Positions 1-6,061 of a stretch of DNA of 13,416 bases are shown here, piece after piece. A program made the position numbers and the translations under genes. Position 1 is the stretch's first letter. Each line of letters starts with the position of its first letter. Source of the DNA: Candidatus Zixiibacteriota bacterium (lineage in GTDB: Bacteria; Zixibacteria; MSB-5A5; GN15; PGXB01). The notes under the pieces were generated by a model. It searched no databases and was not told the DNA's origin. It was given only the letters and a program-made list of their open reading frames with translations. The stretch is from the NCBI GenBank assembly GCA_024230695.1, contig JAAERC010000056.1, positions 1 through 13,416 of the forward strand, read 5' to 3'.

Positions 1-1
1 A

Positions 2-1384
2 ATTACAGCCGATGGCAGTTACCGCCGGGGACAGATCATTCCTCTGAAACATGATGCCGATGTGGCTTTGGGTGAATGTCCGACGATAGAGAATGTGATA
101 ATAATTAAGCGAGGGGATTTTCTTCTTCGTTTTAAGGAAGGACGCGATCATTGGTATCATCGGTTGATGCAAGAAGCGGATTCCTATTGCAAACCAGTTT
201 ATGTCGATAGCGAGCATCCATTGTTTATACTTTATACGTCGGGGACGACCGGCAAACCAAAAGGTATCATGCATACGACCGGTGGATATTTAACAGGCGT
301 TTATACTACCACAAAATTCGTTTTTGATATTAAGGATGACGATGTGTACTGGTGCACCGCTGACATTGGCTGGGTGACTGGGCATTCTTATATAGTCTAT
401 GGACCAACGGCAAATGGTGCAACGCAGGTTATGTATGAAGGATCACCTGACTGGCCGGATCGTGACCGGTTTTGGCAGATCGTTGAAGATTATGGCGTAT
501 CAGTTTTTTATACGGCACCAACAGCTGTCAGGGCTTTTATGAAGTGGGGAAAAAAGTGGCCGGACAAACATGATCTTAGTTCACTTCGATTACTGGGAAG
601 TGTCGGCGAACCGATAAATCCGGAAGCATGGGTATGGTACAATAATGTCATCGGTCACAAGAATTGCCCGATAGTTGATACCTGGTGGCAGACGGAGACC
701 GGACATATTATGATTACACCTTTGCCGGGTGTGACAAAAACCAAACCGGGATCGGCAACCCAACCGTTTCCGGGGATCGAAGCGAAAATTCTTGATGATA
801 ATGGTAAAGTCATAAAAAAGGGTGGTGGCTTTTTGGCAATAACCAAACCATGGCCGGGGATGCTTCGCGGGATATGGGGTGACCGTAAACGATTTATTGA
901 TGTGTACTGGTCCAAATGGAAAAATATTTATTTCCCTGGTGATGGTGCCAAAGTTGATGAAGGTAAGTACTTTTGGATCCTCGGACGGGTCGATGATGTT
1001 ATCAATACCGCGGGGCATCGTATTTCAACGATGGAAGTCGAGTCGGCTTTAGTCGAGCATGATCTGGTGGTCGAGGCGGCCGTGGTCGGGATACCACATG
1101 ATCTGAAAGGCGAATGTCTGGTAGCTTTTGTTACACTTGGCGGCGGGAAATCATTTAGTGATAAAGTGGCTGGTGTACTTAGAGATTTTGTAACCAAAAA
1201 AATCGGGGCGATTGCCAAACCGGAACGGATTATTTATGCACCAGAATTACCCAAGACAAGATCGGGCAAGATCATGAGGCGATTACTTCGGGATATTGCG
1301 ACTGGAAAAGTTTTGGGCGATACGACTACTTTGGCTGACCCGGATGTTCTTGGCCGAATCAAAAAGCAGTATGAAGAGGATTGA
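2..1384 (+). CDS. acs: Acetyl-CoA synthetase, AMP-forming (5' end outside window)
   Basis: The enzyme converts acetate, ATP and CoA to acetyl-CoA, AMP and PPi in the cytoplasm. The reading frame is open from base 2, so the gene enters from upstream and the GTG at 62 is internal. The visible C-terminal portion holds the adenylate-forming core motifs in order: the P-loop motif [11 protein letters not shown] (about nt 233), WWQTETG (about nt 682), the [13 protein letters not shown] hinge motif (about nt 983-1021) and, near the end, [11 protein letters not shown] (about nt 1250). The lysine in this last motif is the conserved catalytic lysine and the acetylation site of the family. The length and end match full-length Acs, and the stop is TGA. 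No U-tract terminator follows; the hairpins at 1446-1497 are the nearest structure. This looks like a host housekeeping gene and marks the left edge of the phage-like cassette. A propionyl-CoA synthetase paralogue is possible but less likely. Confidence 0.95.
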   Translation: MTADGSYRRGQIIPLKHDADVALGECPTIENVIIIKRGDFLLRFKEGRDHWYHRLMQEADSYCKPVYVDSEHPLFILYTSGTTGKPKGIMHTTGGYLTGVYTTTKFVFDIKDDDVYWCTADIGWVTGHSYIVYGPTANGATQVMYEGSPDWPDRDRFWQIVEDYGVSVFYTAPTAVRAFMKWGKKWPDKHDLSSLRLLGSVGEPINPEAWVWYNNVIGHKNCPIVDTWWQTETGHIMITPLPGVTKTKPGSATQPFPGIEAKILDDNGKVIKKGGGFLAITKPWPGMLRGIWGDRKRFIDVYWSKWKNIYFPGDGAKVDEGKYFWILGRVDDVINTAGHRISTMEVESALVEHDLVVEAAVVGIPHDLKGECLVAFVTLGGGKSFSDKVAGVLRDFVTKKIGAIAKPERIIYAPELPKTRSGKIMRRLLRDIATGKVLGDTTTLADPDVLGRIKKQYEED

Positions 1385-1445
1385 ATTTTTAGTACTGTAA
1401 AATTAATTATCATGAGTACTATTCTGGGCCTGACCGGAAATTAGA

Positions 1446-1468
1446 AAACCGGACAGATAGTCCGGTTT
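1446..1468. repeat. Perfect 9 bp inverted repeat (hairpin 1)
   Basis: AAACCGGAC and GTCCGGTTT are separated by the 5 nt loop AGATA. The hairpin lies 62 bases after the acs stop and directly before a second hairpin. It has no T-run after it on either strand, so it is not a classical intrinsic terminator. It could stabilise the acs mRNA 3' end or be part of an interspersed palindromic element. Confidence 0.7.
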
Positions 1469-1471
1469 AGT

Positions 1472-1497
1472 TGGGACAGACAAGAATGTCTGTCCTA
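1472..1497. repeat. Perfect 9 bp inverted repeat (hairpin 2), REP-like
   Basis: GGACAGACA and TGTCTGTCC flank the 4 nt loop AGAA. One G-T wobble and one T-A pair extend the stem to 11 positions. The hairpin sits 3 bases after hairpin 1, in intergenic DNA just beyond a gene end, which is the usual setting of REP-like or miniature mobile palindromes. Whether it recurs in the genome cannot be seen here because there is one copy in the window. No poly-T follows. Confidence 0.65.
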
Positions 1498-1529
1498 CTA
1501 TTATTTAATAAAATTAAATTAGTGTCGGT

Positions 1530-1652
1530 TTAGAATGGCAGGGTGGCGCCGTAGACATCATTGAAAGTAATGCAGAGAGTAGCAATAAATACTACACCAG
1601 CCAGGATCCATTTAAGAGCCGGGAACCTTCTTTTTGCGCGATATACTAACAT
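1530..1652 (-). CDS. Putative 40-residue single-pass membrane microprotein
   Basis: This short reading frame on the - strand starts with ATG at 1652 and ends with TAA. An AAGGAG ribosome binding site lies 8 bases upstream of the start. The product begins MLVYRAKRRFPALKW, a basic N-terminus with five K/R residues in 14. A hydrophobic stretch ILAGVVFIATLCITF (residues 16-30) follows, then a short polar tail NDVYGATLPF. This fits an N-in/C-out single-pass inner-membrane protein, or an uncleaved signal anchor. It sits between acs and the phage-like cassette and is transcribed away from the cassette. The upstream DNA at 1660-1880 would hold its promoter back to back with that of the cassette. I do not recognise the family. 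The strong ribosome binding site and typical membrane topology support a real gene; the short length keeps confidence moderate. Confidence 0.55.
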   Translation of the reverse strand: MLVYRAKRRFPALKWILAGVVFIATLCITFNDVYGATLPF

Positions 1653-1883
1653 CTTATAATCTCCTTTTCAAAATTCAATATGCTATTAAGCAATAGCTGT
1701 GCCTTTTGGGATATTTGTGGAAAATATCTGTATCGCGTTGTATAGCAGTGCGATACAGGTGAATGTATTTCGAGCGATTTTGTAGATTCTTTTATCTGTG
1801 CAATCATCTGCATGTTATTATGGCAAAATCGATGGTGATTTTATGGTGAATTTTCAAAGCTCCGGATTTGTAACGGAGGTAAA
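1653..1883. promoter_or_regulatory. Divergent intergenic region with three inverted repeats
   Basis: This is the only sizeable gap between the - strand microprotein and the first cassette gene, so it should carry the promoter of the + strand operon. Three inverted repeats lie end to end. GCTATT/AATAGC has a 4 nt loop (1682-1697). GATATTT/AAATATC has a 5 nt loop (1710-1728). CTGTATCGC/GCGATACAG has a 13 nt spacer (1728-1758). Further on there is an imperfect tandem ATGGTGATTTT/ATGGTGAATTTT at 1832-1854 and a weak -10-like TATTAT at 1816-1821 without a convincing -35. A GGAGG ribosome binding site at 1875-1879 serves the ATG at 1884. The repeats could be operators, a recombination site or a structured leader. 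Confidence 0.4.
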
Positions 1884-3671
1884 ATGGAAAATTTATTTGG
1901 GAAAATCACAGCATCTTTAATCGACAATGACTTATCGTTTCCGCCAGAGCTGGTGGATATTATCAATCAAAATATTTCTCCACCGGAAAAAGTGACGGCA
2001 GACAATATTTATATCCGGGCGATGTATATCGTTTCCGATGAAGTCAACAGTTATGGCGGGCGATTCCCCGATGATGAATTTGAAACGGTAATGAACCTGA
2101 TTGTTGATTCACCTGTTTTGGTTGGACATCGTAAGGACAGTCTTCCAATCGCACGTAATTTTCATACGGAACAAAAGCAGAAGGGGAACACCAATTGGAT
2201 CAAGGTCTATTTTTATTGGCTGAAAAATGCCAAAGGGGCAGAAACATTAAAAAATAATATTGATGGTGGTATCTATAAGGAATGTTCCATCAGTTTTACT
2301 TTTTCTCTGCCGGAATGTTCGATATGCGGTGATGATATTCGCCGGTGCGGACATCGACCGTTTAAAGAGTATCAAACAGCAAGTGGAGAAAAATCCACAG
2401 CATCATTTAATTATCGCAAAATAGATAAAGTGCTGGAAACATCGATTGTCTATCGCGGGTCGGTGCATGATACAACGCTGACCAATGAACTCTTCTCTCC
2501 AGATAATGATCAATTAGAAATTAAGGGTAATACTGAGAAACCTGCCCTTCCAACAATCAATAGAATTTGGACATCAGAAATACTTGACCCAACGCATCAG
2601 TACAAAATCAGACCGGCCTATGAATCGATTCGAGTTGTCGTCAATAATTCTGATAGCGGGATAGTCGCCCAATATTGTGATAACACAATTATTGATAGTC
2701 AGAAACTTAATAAATATTTGCATAAATTGTCGCTTCCGAATGGTAAGTACAGCCTTGATTGCCGATTAATCGGTTATCGCGGCAAGGAACGGCAAAAACT
2801 TTTTGAGTTATCTAAATATCTTGAAGGTCAAAAATCAAAGGTTACTCGATTAGAGTTAAGGATTTATGATCTTTTAAGTGCGGATAATGATTCCAACGAA
2901 TTGTCAGATATACTGGTACCATCCAAAATCATTTCAAAAATCAATCTAAATGAAACGATCAAAAATTTTTCAACGCGTTATGGCGTTGAGATAACCGATT
3001 GTCAAACAGAAAAGCAATATCTTTTGACTAATAAGAAAAAGGTTTTTCTAAATATTATTTCCAAAGAACAGATTGCAGGCGGATATAAATATGGCTTGAG
3101 CGGTAGAGTTAGTGAAGCCGATATTAAATGTACGACATCTGTTACTTCAAGAAAGAATCTTCAAATTGGTTTATCTATTGAAATTGAATGTTCCTCACTG
3201 AGGCTAATCGATAAAAATATTGAATTGTCTCATCCAAAGTTAATTGATTCGGCAGGTAAAAGTGCAAAAAATGAAAATATTGAATTATTGATCAATAGTA
3301 CAATTAGTCAAAATTCACGCCCTACATACATAGTTAGTCAGTGCAGCAATAAAGATCTGCTATTAACAATTAATAAAGATAGCAATAAGGAAAACTATCG
3401 TATCAGGAATTTCTCGTTTGATAAATTAAAGCAAAAAAGTCGATTTCTGGCAGAAGAAGCTGATATTATAAAAGACCAATCAAATACTCAATTAGGTTTT
3501 GGTCAAATCTTACAAAGCGATTGTAATGGTTCATCCAATATTTTAAACCTAAATGGTTATTTTGACGGGCAGTTTAGATTCCGGCCAATTGTTCTAAACC
3601 ATACAAATCGTTTTTTGTTTTATCAGGTTTTTAATAATCAAACAGGCGGGGACCACCGTGTCACAAAATAA
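1884..3671 (+). CDS. Prohead-protease-like protein fused to a degenerate ligase-like domain
   Basis: Residues about 40-200 look like a phage capsid maturation protease. SPVLVGHRKDSLPIARNF (His82) matches the catalytic-His region. KECSISF (Ser135 or Ser137) matches the catalytic-Ser strand. ETSIVYRGSVHDT (about 185-197) matches the end of the fold. Cys145-x2-Cys148-x6-Cys155-x-His157 may bind zinc, as in some prohead proteases with a CxxC insertion. Such enzymes clip scaffold and the capsid N-terminal extension during head assembly. The 595-residue length is far above the usual 150-250. Residues about 230-460 resemble an ATP-dependent DNA ligase in motif order: AYESIR (245-250) where KxDGxR is expected, LDCRLIGYRG (291-300) where DGElv is expected, RIYDLL (326-331) where FDLL is expected, then an OB-like stretch ending IELSHPKLID. 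The motif I lysine is replaced by alanine, so ligation is not expected. Start ATG follows GGAGG by 4 bases. The protease call is fairly sure; the ligase relation is tentative. Confidence 0.7.
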   Translation: MENLFGKITASLIDNDLSFPPELVDIINQNISPPEKVTADNIYIRAMYIVSDEVNSYGGRFPDDEFETVMNLIVDSPVLVGHRKDSLPIARNFHTEQKQKGNTNWIKVYFYWLKNAKGAETLKNNIDGGIYKECSISFTFSLPECSICGDDIRRCGHRPFKEYQTASGEKSTASFNYRKIDKVLETSIVYRGSVHDTTLTNELFSPDNDQLEIKGNTEKPALPTINRIWTSEILDPTHQYKIRPAYESIRVVVNNSDSGIVAQYCDNTIIDSQKLNKYLHKLSLPNGKYSLDCRLIGYRGKERQKLFELSKYLEGQKSKVTRLELRIYDLLSADNDSNELSDILVPSKIISKINLNETIKNFSTRYGVEITDCQTEKQYLLTNKKKVFLNIISKEQIAGGYKYGLSGRVSEADIKCTTSVTSRKNLQIGLSIEIECSSLRLIDKNIELSHPKLIDSAGKSAKNENIELLINSTISQNSRPTYIVSQCSNKDLLLTINKDSNKENYRIRNFSFDKLKQKSRFLAEEADIIKDQSNTQLGFGQILQSDCNGSSNILNLNGYFDGQFRFRPIVLNHTNRFLFYQVFNNQTGGDHRVTK

Positions 3672-3960
3672 TTCAAATGGTTATTTTGAGACTCTGTTTC
3701 GAAAACCGGTTTATGGTTTTATTCTTACTCTTTTGGGGATGTCGGCGGCTTACTTTACAACTATCGGTTCAATTCGGGTAAGTCTGGCTGAAAAAGCGGA
3801 AACGGTTTTGGTGGAGACTATTGATAAAAAATTAACGCGTCTTGAAGTGATTATCAAAGAGGGAATGATTTCCAAAGATCACTTTTTCGAATTTAGAAAT
3901 GACATAGAATCACGACTGACTCGAATCGAATTTCATTTAACAAAAAAAACGGGAGATTAA
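3658..3960 (+). CDS. Membrane-anchored coiled-coil protein (holin-accessory-like)
   Basis: This 100-residue protein starts with GTG, overlaps the 3' end of the protease gene by 14 bases in another frame, and has a GGCGGGG ribosome binding site 6 bases upstream. The overlap suggests translational coupling. The N-terminus is polar, residues about 18-38 (from PVYGFILTLLGMSAAYF) form one hydrophobic membrane segment, and the rest is charged and heptad-like (EKAETVLVETIDKKLTRLEVI, then DIESRLTRIEFHL), suggesting a cytoplasmic or virion coiled coil. The layout recalls small phage membrane proteins that accompany holins or tether head assembly to the membrane, but I recognise no specific family. The next gene begins 2 bases after its stop, so it is clearly part of the operon. 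Confidence 0.65.
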   Translation: MSQNNSNGYFETLFRKPVYGFILTLLGMSAAYFTTIGSIRVSLAEKAETVLVETIDKKLTRLEVIIKEGMISKDHFFEFRNDIESRLTRIEFHLTKKTGD

Positions 3961-3962
3961 AA

Positions 3963-4388
3963 GTGACCGCAGATAAAATTGAAGAAAAAACAAAGGATAC
4001 AATTGATTTATTGTGTCAAAATCTGAGTGATGAAAAACTGGAGCAAATAAATTTTGATGAGTTAATAGAGGTCCTCGGTGCTGTGAAGGATAATGTCAAT
4101 CAAGAGCAGGAGACAGCAACGGAACTTGAATATCTCAAGGAAGAGTATCGGAACCGGATCATCGGAATGGTTAAGGCAAATTTGGCCTGTCGGCAAAATG
4201 AGCGGGATGCCGATTTGGCCGTGAAGCTATCTGATGACATATCCGAAATCAGCGCCGAGGAGCTGGTTGGAATGTATGGTCGAACGGCGGCTCGTTTTCG
4301 GACTAACTTTCCGGCCAGCTTCAGGTATTTGACTATCCCGTCATCGCAGTTCAACGGAAGAAAAAATTGGAATGAACACAAAATATAA
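3963..4388 (+). CDS. Acidic helical protein of the head module, function unknown
   Basis: This 141-residue protein starts with GTG at 3963. The GGGAG of the preceding gene's last codons is its ribosome binding site, 7 bases before the start. The N-terminal 75 residues are strongly acidic and predicted helical (KIEEKTKDTIDLLCQNLSDE, then DELIEVLGAVKDN and ELEYLKEEYRNRI). The C-terminus (about 110-141) turns basic and aromatic (YGRTAARFRTNFPASFRYL). The position, after the protease and before the decoration and capsid genes, is where phages often encode the scaffold. The acidic helical body with a basic C-terminal patch fits a scaffold, but the protein is short for one and shows no signature. 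It could also be an assembly chaperone. Function is left open. Confidence 0.6.
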   Translation: MTADKIEEKTKDTIDLLCQNLSDEKLEQINFDELIEVLGAVKDNVNQEQETATELEYLKEEYRNRIIGMVKANLACRQNERDADLAVKLSDDISEISAEELVGMYGRTAARFRTNFPASFRYLTIPSSQFNGRKNWNEHKI

Positions 4389-4408
4389 AATGTGGGACAG
4401 GGTGCCCG

Positions 4409-4433
4409 GGATCATGTGGGTTTTGCCCGATCC
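4409..4433 (+). promoter_or_regulatory. Small stem-loop in the leader of the decoration gene
   Basis: GGATC and GATCC form an outer stem with an inner GGG/CCC pairing separated by a 4 nt bulge, in the 62-base gap (counting to the TTG) between the acidic protein gene and the decoration gene. It could adjust expression of the highly demanded decoration and capsid genes relative to upstream genes, or protect a processed 5' end. The evidence is only the pairing; it is weak. Confidence 0.3.
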
Positions 4434-4462
4434 TTTAACCTTTATAATTATTGGGAGTAATG

Positions 4463-4885
4463 ATGAGTATAAGAGAACAAAATCTTGAAACAATCGCGCC
4501 CGTTTTTGCCAGCTTCATAATATCACAAACAGCTACTGTAGATGATCTCAAAGATACAGATATTAGTAAAGCCGTAACCTTAACCGGCGATTACGAAGTC
4601 GGACCATGTGCCTCTGGTTCAATTCTTCTCGGTAAATTGGTCAGTTTGACTTTGACCGATGCCGACGACGGTGAACGAGTGGCCACAGTGCAGGTCGGCG
4701 GGATCTGTCGTTTAACCACATCATCGACATATCCGGTTGTGGGTAACCGAGTTATTGGCGGAGCAAGTGGAACGGTGAAACAGGCGGCGGCACTGGGTGG
4801 AAACGATCCGGCTGGCGGCAATATTGCCCGAGGAACAGTCTTGGAAGTTAACGGAACAACCGATTGCACCATTTTATTGAATTAG
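4463..4885 (+). CDS. Capsid decoration-like protein (DUF2190-like)
   Basis: The product is about 140 residues, mostly beta and rich in glycine, threonine and valine. It shows the pattern of small head decoration proteins encoded just before the capsid gene: GDYEVGPCASGSILLGKLVS, then ATVQVGGICRLT and VVGNRVIGGASGTVKQAAAL, ending in a short strand (CTILLN). Such proteins bind the capsid surface after expansion and stabilise it. The start is taken as ATG 4463, 5 bases after GGGAG (4453-4457). The TTG at 4451 would sit on the ribosome binding site itself, and ATG 4460 is too close to it. The stop is 18 bases before the capsid start, and the two genes are likely made in similar amounts. The family name rests on pattern and position, not on a search. 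Confidence 0.65.
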   Translation: MSIREQNLETIAPVFASFIISQTATVDDLKDTDISKAVTLTGDYEVGPCASGSILLGKLVSLTLTDADDGERVATVQVGGICRLTTSSTYPVVGNRVIGGASGTVKQAAALGGNDPAGGNIARGTVLEVNGTTDCTILLN

Positions 4886-4903
4886 GAAAGTAAGGAGAAC
4901 AAT

Positions 4904-6007
4904 ATGAATATAAAAGATTTTATGGAATCGGCGGCTTTTCAGCGAGAATCTATTGACCTGGCCGAACGTGAACTAAGTGGATCGGTTGACCTTAGTCGAA
5001 CCGCTGAAGTGCAAATCGATCGCGATACGTATCTTGAGGCAGAAGCCCGCGGAATGACCCTGAGCGAACTATTGGAAACAGCCGAATATGATCCAACCCC
5101 AAACGGCGCGCCACTTGATGCTTTTGAACGGCAGTTGGCTTTGGCCGGAATCAGATTAGGCGGGAAAACGCCCACTACCGTTGAACAGATGTATCAAAAA
5201 TCAGCCGCATTGATGCCAGAGTTTATTCTGCGCGAGATCAAAAAAGGTCAATCGATGCGTCCTGAGCTTAACTCATTGATTGCCAATTCGACGACAGTCG
5301 CGAATAATCGTTACACACCATTTTATATCGATACCGATTCGGGCAGCAATCTTTCATTACGTCCGATTGGTGATGGTGCCGAGATTCCGCAGTTAGTCGT
5401 AACCGAACAGAATCATGCAATCAATGTACCGGAGTACGGCCTGGGGTTAAAGGCGAGTTATAAGGCGTTACGTTACAGGACAACAGCGCAGTTTCGGGTA
5501 CTGTTATGGTACATTGGATTTAAACTTCAAACCGATAAAATCACTTTGATTTCCGATTGTATTATCAATGGTGATGGAAACAGTAATTCTGCGACAACGG
5601 TTAATGCCGCCTTATCCGGTTCATTGACTTATGACGACCTGATCACACTCTGGTCGCAGTTTGATCCGTTTGAGATGAATGGTATTATTTGTCATATCGA
5701 TAATCTAAAAACAGTTTTAACCCTTGATGAATTCAAAGATCCATTGGCTGGTTATCGGTTCCAGGAAAAAGGCGAGTTGTTCAGCCCGCTTGGAGCCACC
5801 TTAGTTCGTTGTGATTCGATTGCAACTGATCTGGTCATTGGTTTGGATTCTCGATTTGCAGTTGAAGAAGTTATTACGCAACCATTGATGGTAGAGTACG
5901 ACAAGGTAATTGATCAACGGTTTGAAGAAGCCATTATTTCTGAATCAGTTGCTTATGCCAAGGTTTTGAAGGAAGCCTCAGTAGTTCTTGATACAGTTTT
6001 TTCATAA
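4904..6007 (+). CDS. Major capsid protein, HK97 fold
   Basis: This 367-residue protein has a strong AAGGAG ribosome binding site 6 bases before the ATG. Residues about 1-110 are charged and helical, like the delta (scaffold-like) region of HK97-type capsid proteins that is removed by the head protease. The body then begins with a typical N-arm (AALMPEFILREIKKGQ, about 101-116) and an E-loop-like part with YTPFYIDTDSGSNL and the AEIPQL strand. A spine helix follows (RTTAQFRVLLWYIGFKLQTDKITLISDCII), and then the A-domain, with CHIDNLKTVLTLDEF and the late segment SRFAVEEVITQPLMVEYDKVIDQRFEEAIISESVAYAKV. It forms the icosahedral shell. The neighbouring protease and decoration genes support the call. 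No frameshift or truncation is visible, so it should be functional. Confidence 0.88.
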   Translation: MNIKDFMESAAFQRESIDLAERELSGSVDLSRTAEVQIDRDTYLEAEARGMTLSELLETAEYDPTPNGAPLDAFERQLALAGIRLGGKTPTTVEQMYQKSAALMPEFILREIKKGQSMRPELNSLIANSTTVANNRYTPFYIDTDSGSNLSLRPIGDGAEIPQLVVTEQNHAINVPEYGLGLKASYKALRYRTTAQFRVLLWYIGFKLQTDKITLISDCIINGDGNSNSATTVNAALSGSLTYDDLITLWSQFDPFEMNGIICHIDNLKTVLTLDEFKDPLAGYRFQEKGELFSPLGATLVRCDSIATDLVIGLDSRFAVEEVITQPLMVEYDKVIDQRFEEAIISESVAYAKVLKEASVVLDTVFS

Positions 6008-6017
6008 GCTAAAAACC

Positions 6018-6044
6018 ATCAGCCCGGTTGTTTGCCGGGCTGAT
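6018..6044 (+). promoter_or_regulatory. Perfect 10 bp hairpin after the capsid gene
   Basis: ATCAGCCCGG and CCGGGCTGAT flank the 7 nt loop TTGTTTG, 10 bases after the capsid stop. On the + strand it is followed by AAGGAAAAAATAA, not by a U-tract, so it should not terminate transcription fully. A role in blocking 3' exonucleases and giving extra capsid mRNA, or partial attenuation before the lower-demand genes, fits better. On the - strand a short T-run follows, but no - strand gene reads into it. Confidence 0.6.
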
Positions 6045-6061
6045 AAGGAAAAAATAATAAA

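Noticed and set aside
590..1218. Long open frames on the - strand inside acs
   Set aside because: They run antisense to a strongly conserved enzyme gene, have no ribosome binding sites I could support and give low-complexity products.
1391..1420. AGTACT repeated 24 bases apart after the acs stop
   Set aside because: Each copy is a 6-base palindrome; a pair this short in AT-rich DNA is expected by chance.
3645..3680. Programmed frameshift joining the protease-like protein to the membrane protein
   Set aside because: The 14-base overlap has a GTG start with a GGCGGGG ribosome binding site 6 bases upstream and no slippery heptamer was seen, so independent but coupled initiation is simpler.
4443..4448. 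TATAAT box before the decoration gene
   Set aside because: It has no acceptable -35 at the right distance (TTGCCC is only 14 bases away) and lies 15-20 bases before the start codon; AT-rich chance match is likely.
4451..4462. TTG 4451 or ATG 4460 as start of the decoration gene
   Set aside because: The GGGAG at 4453-4457 overlaps the TTG codon region and is only 2 bases from ATG 4460; ATG 4463 gives the best spacing.
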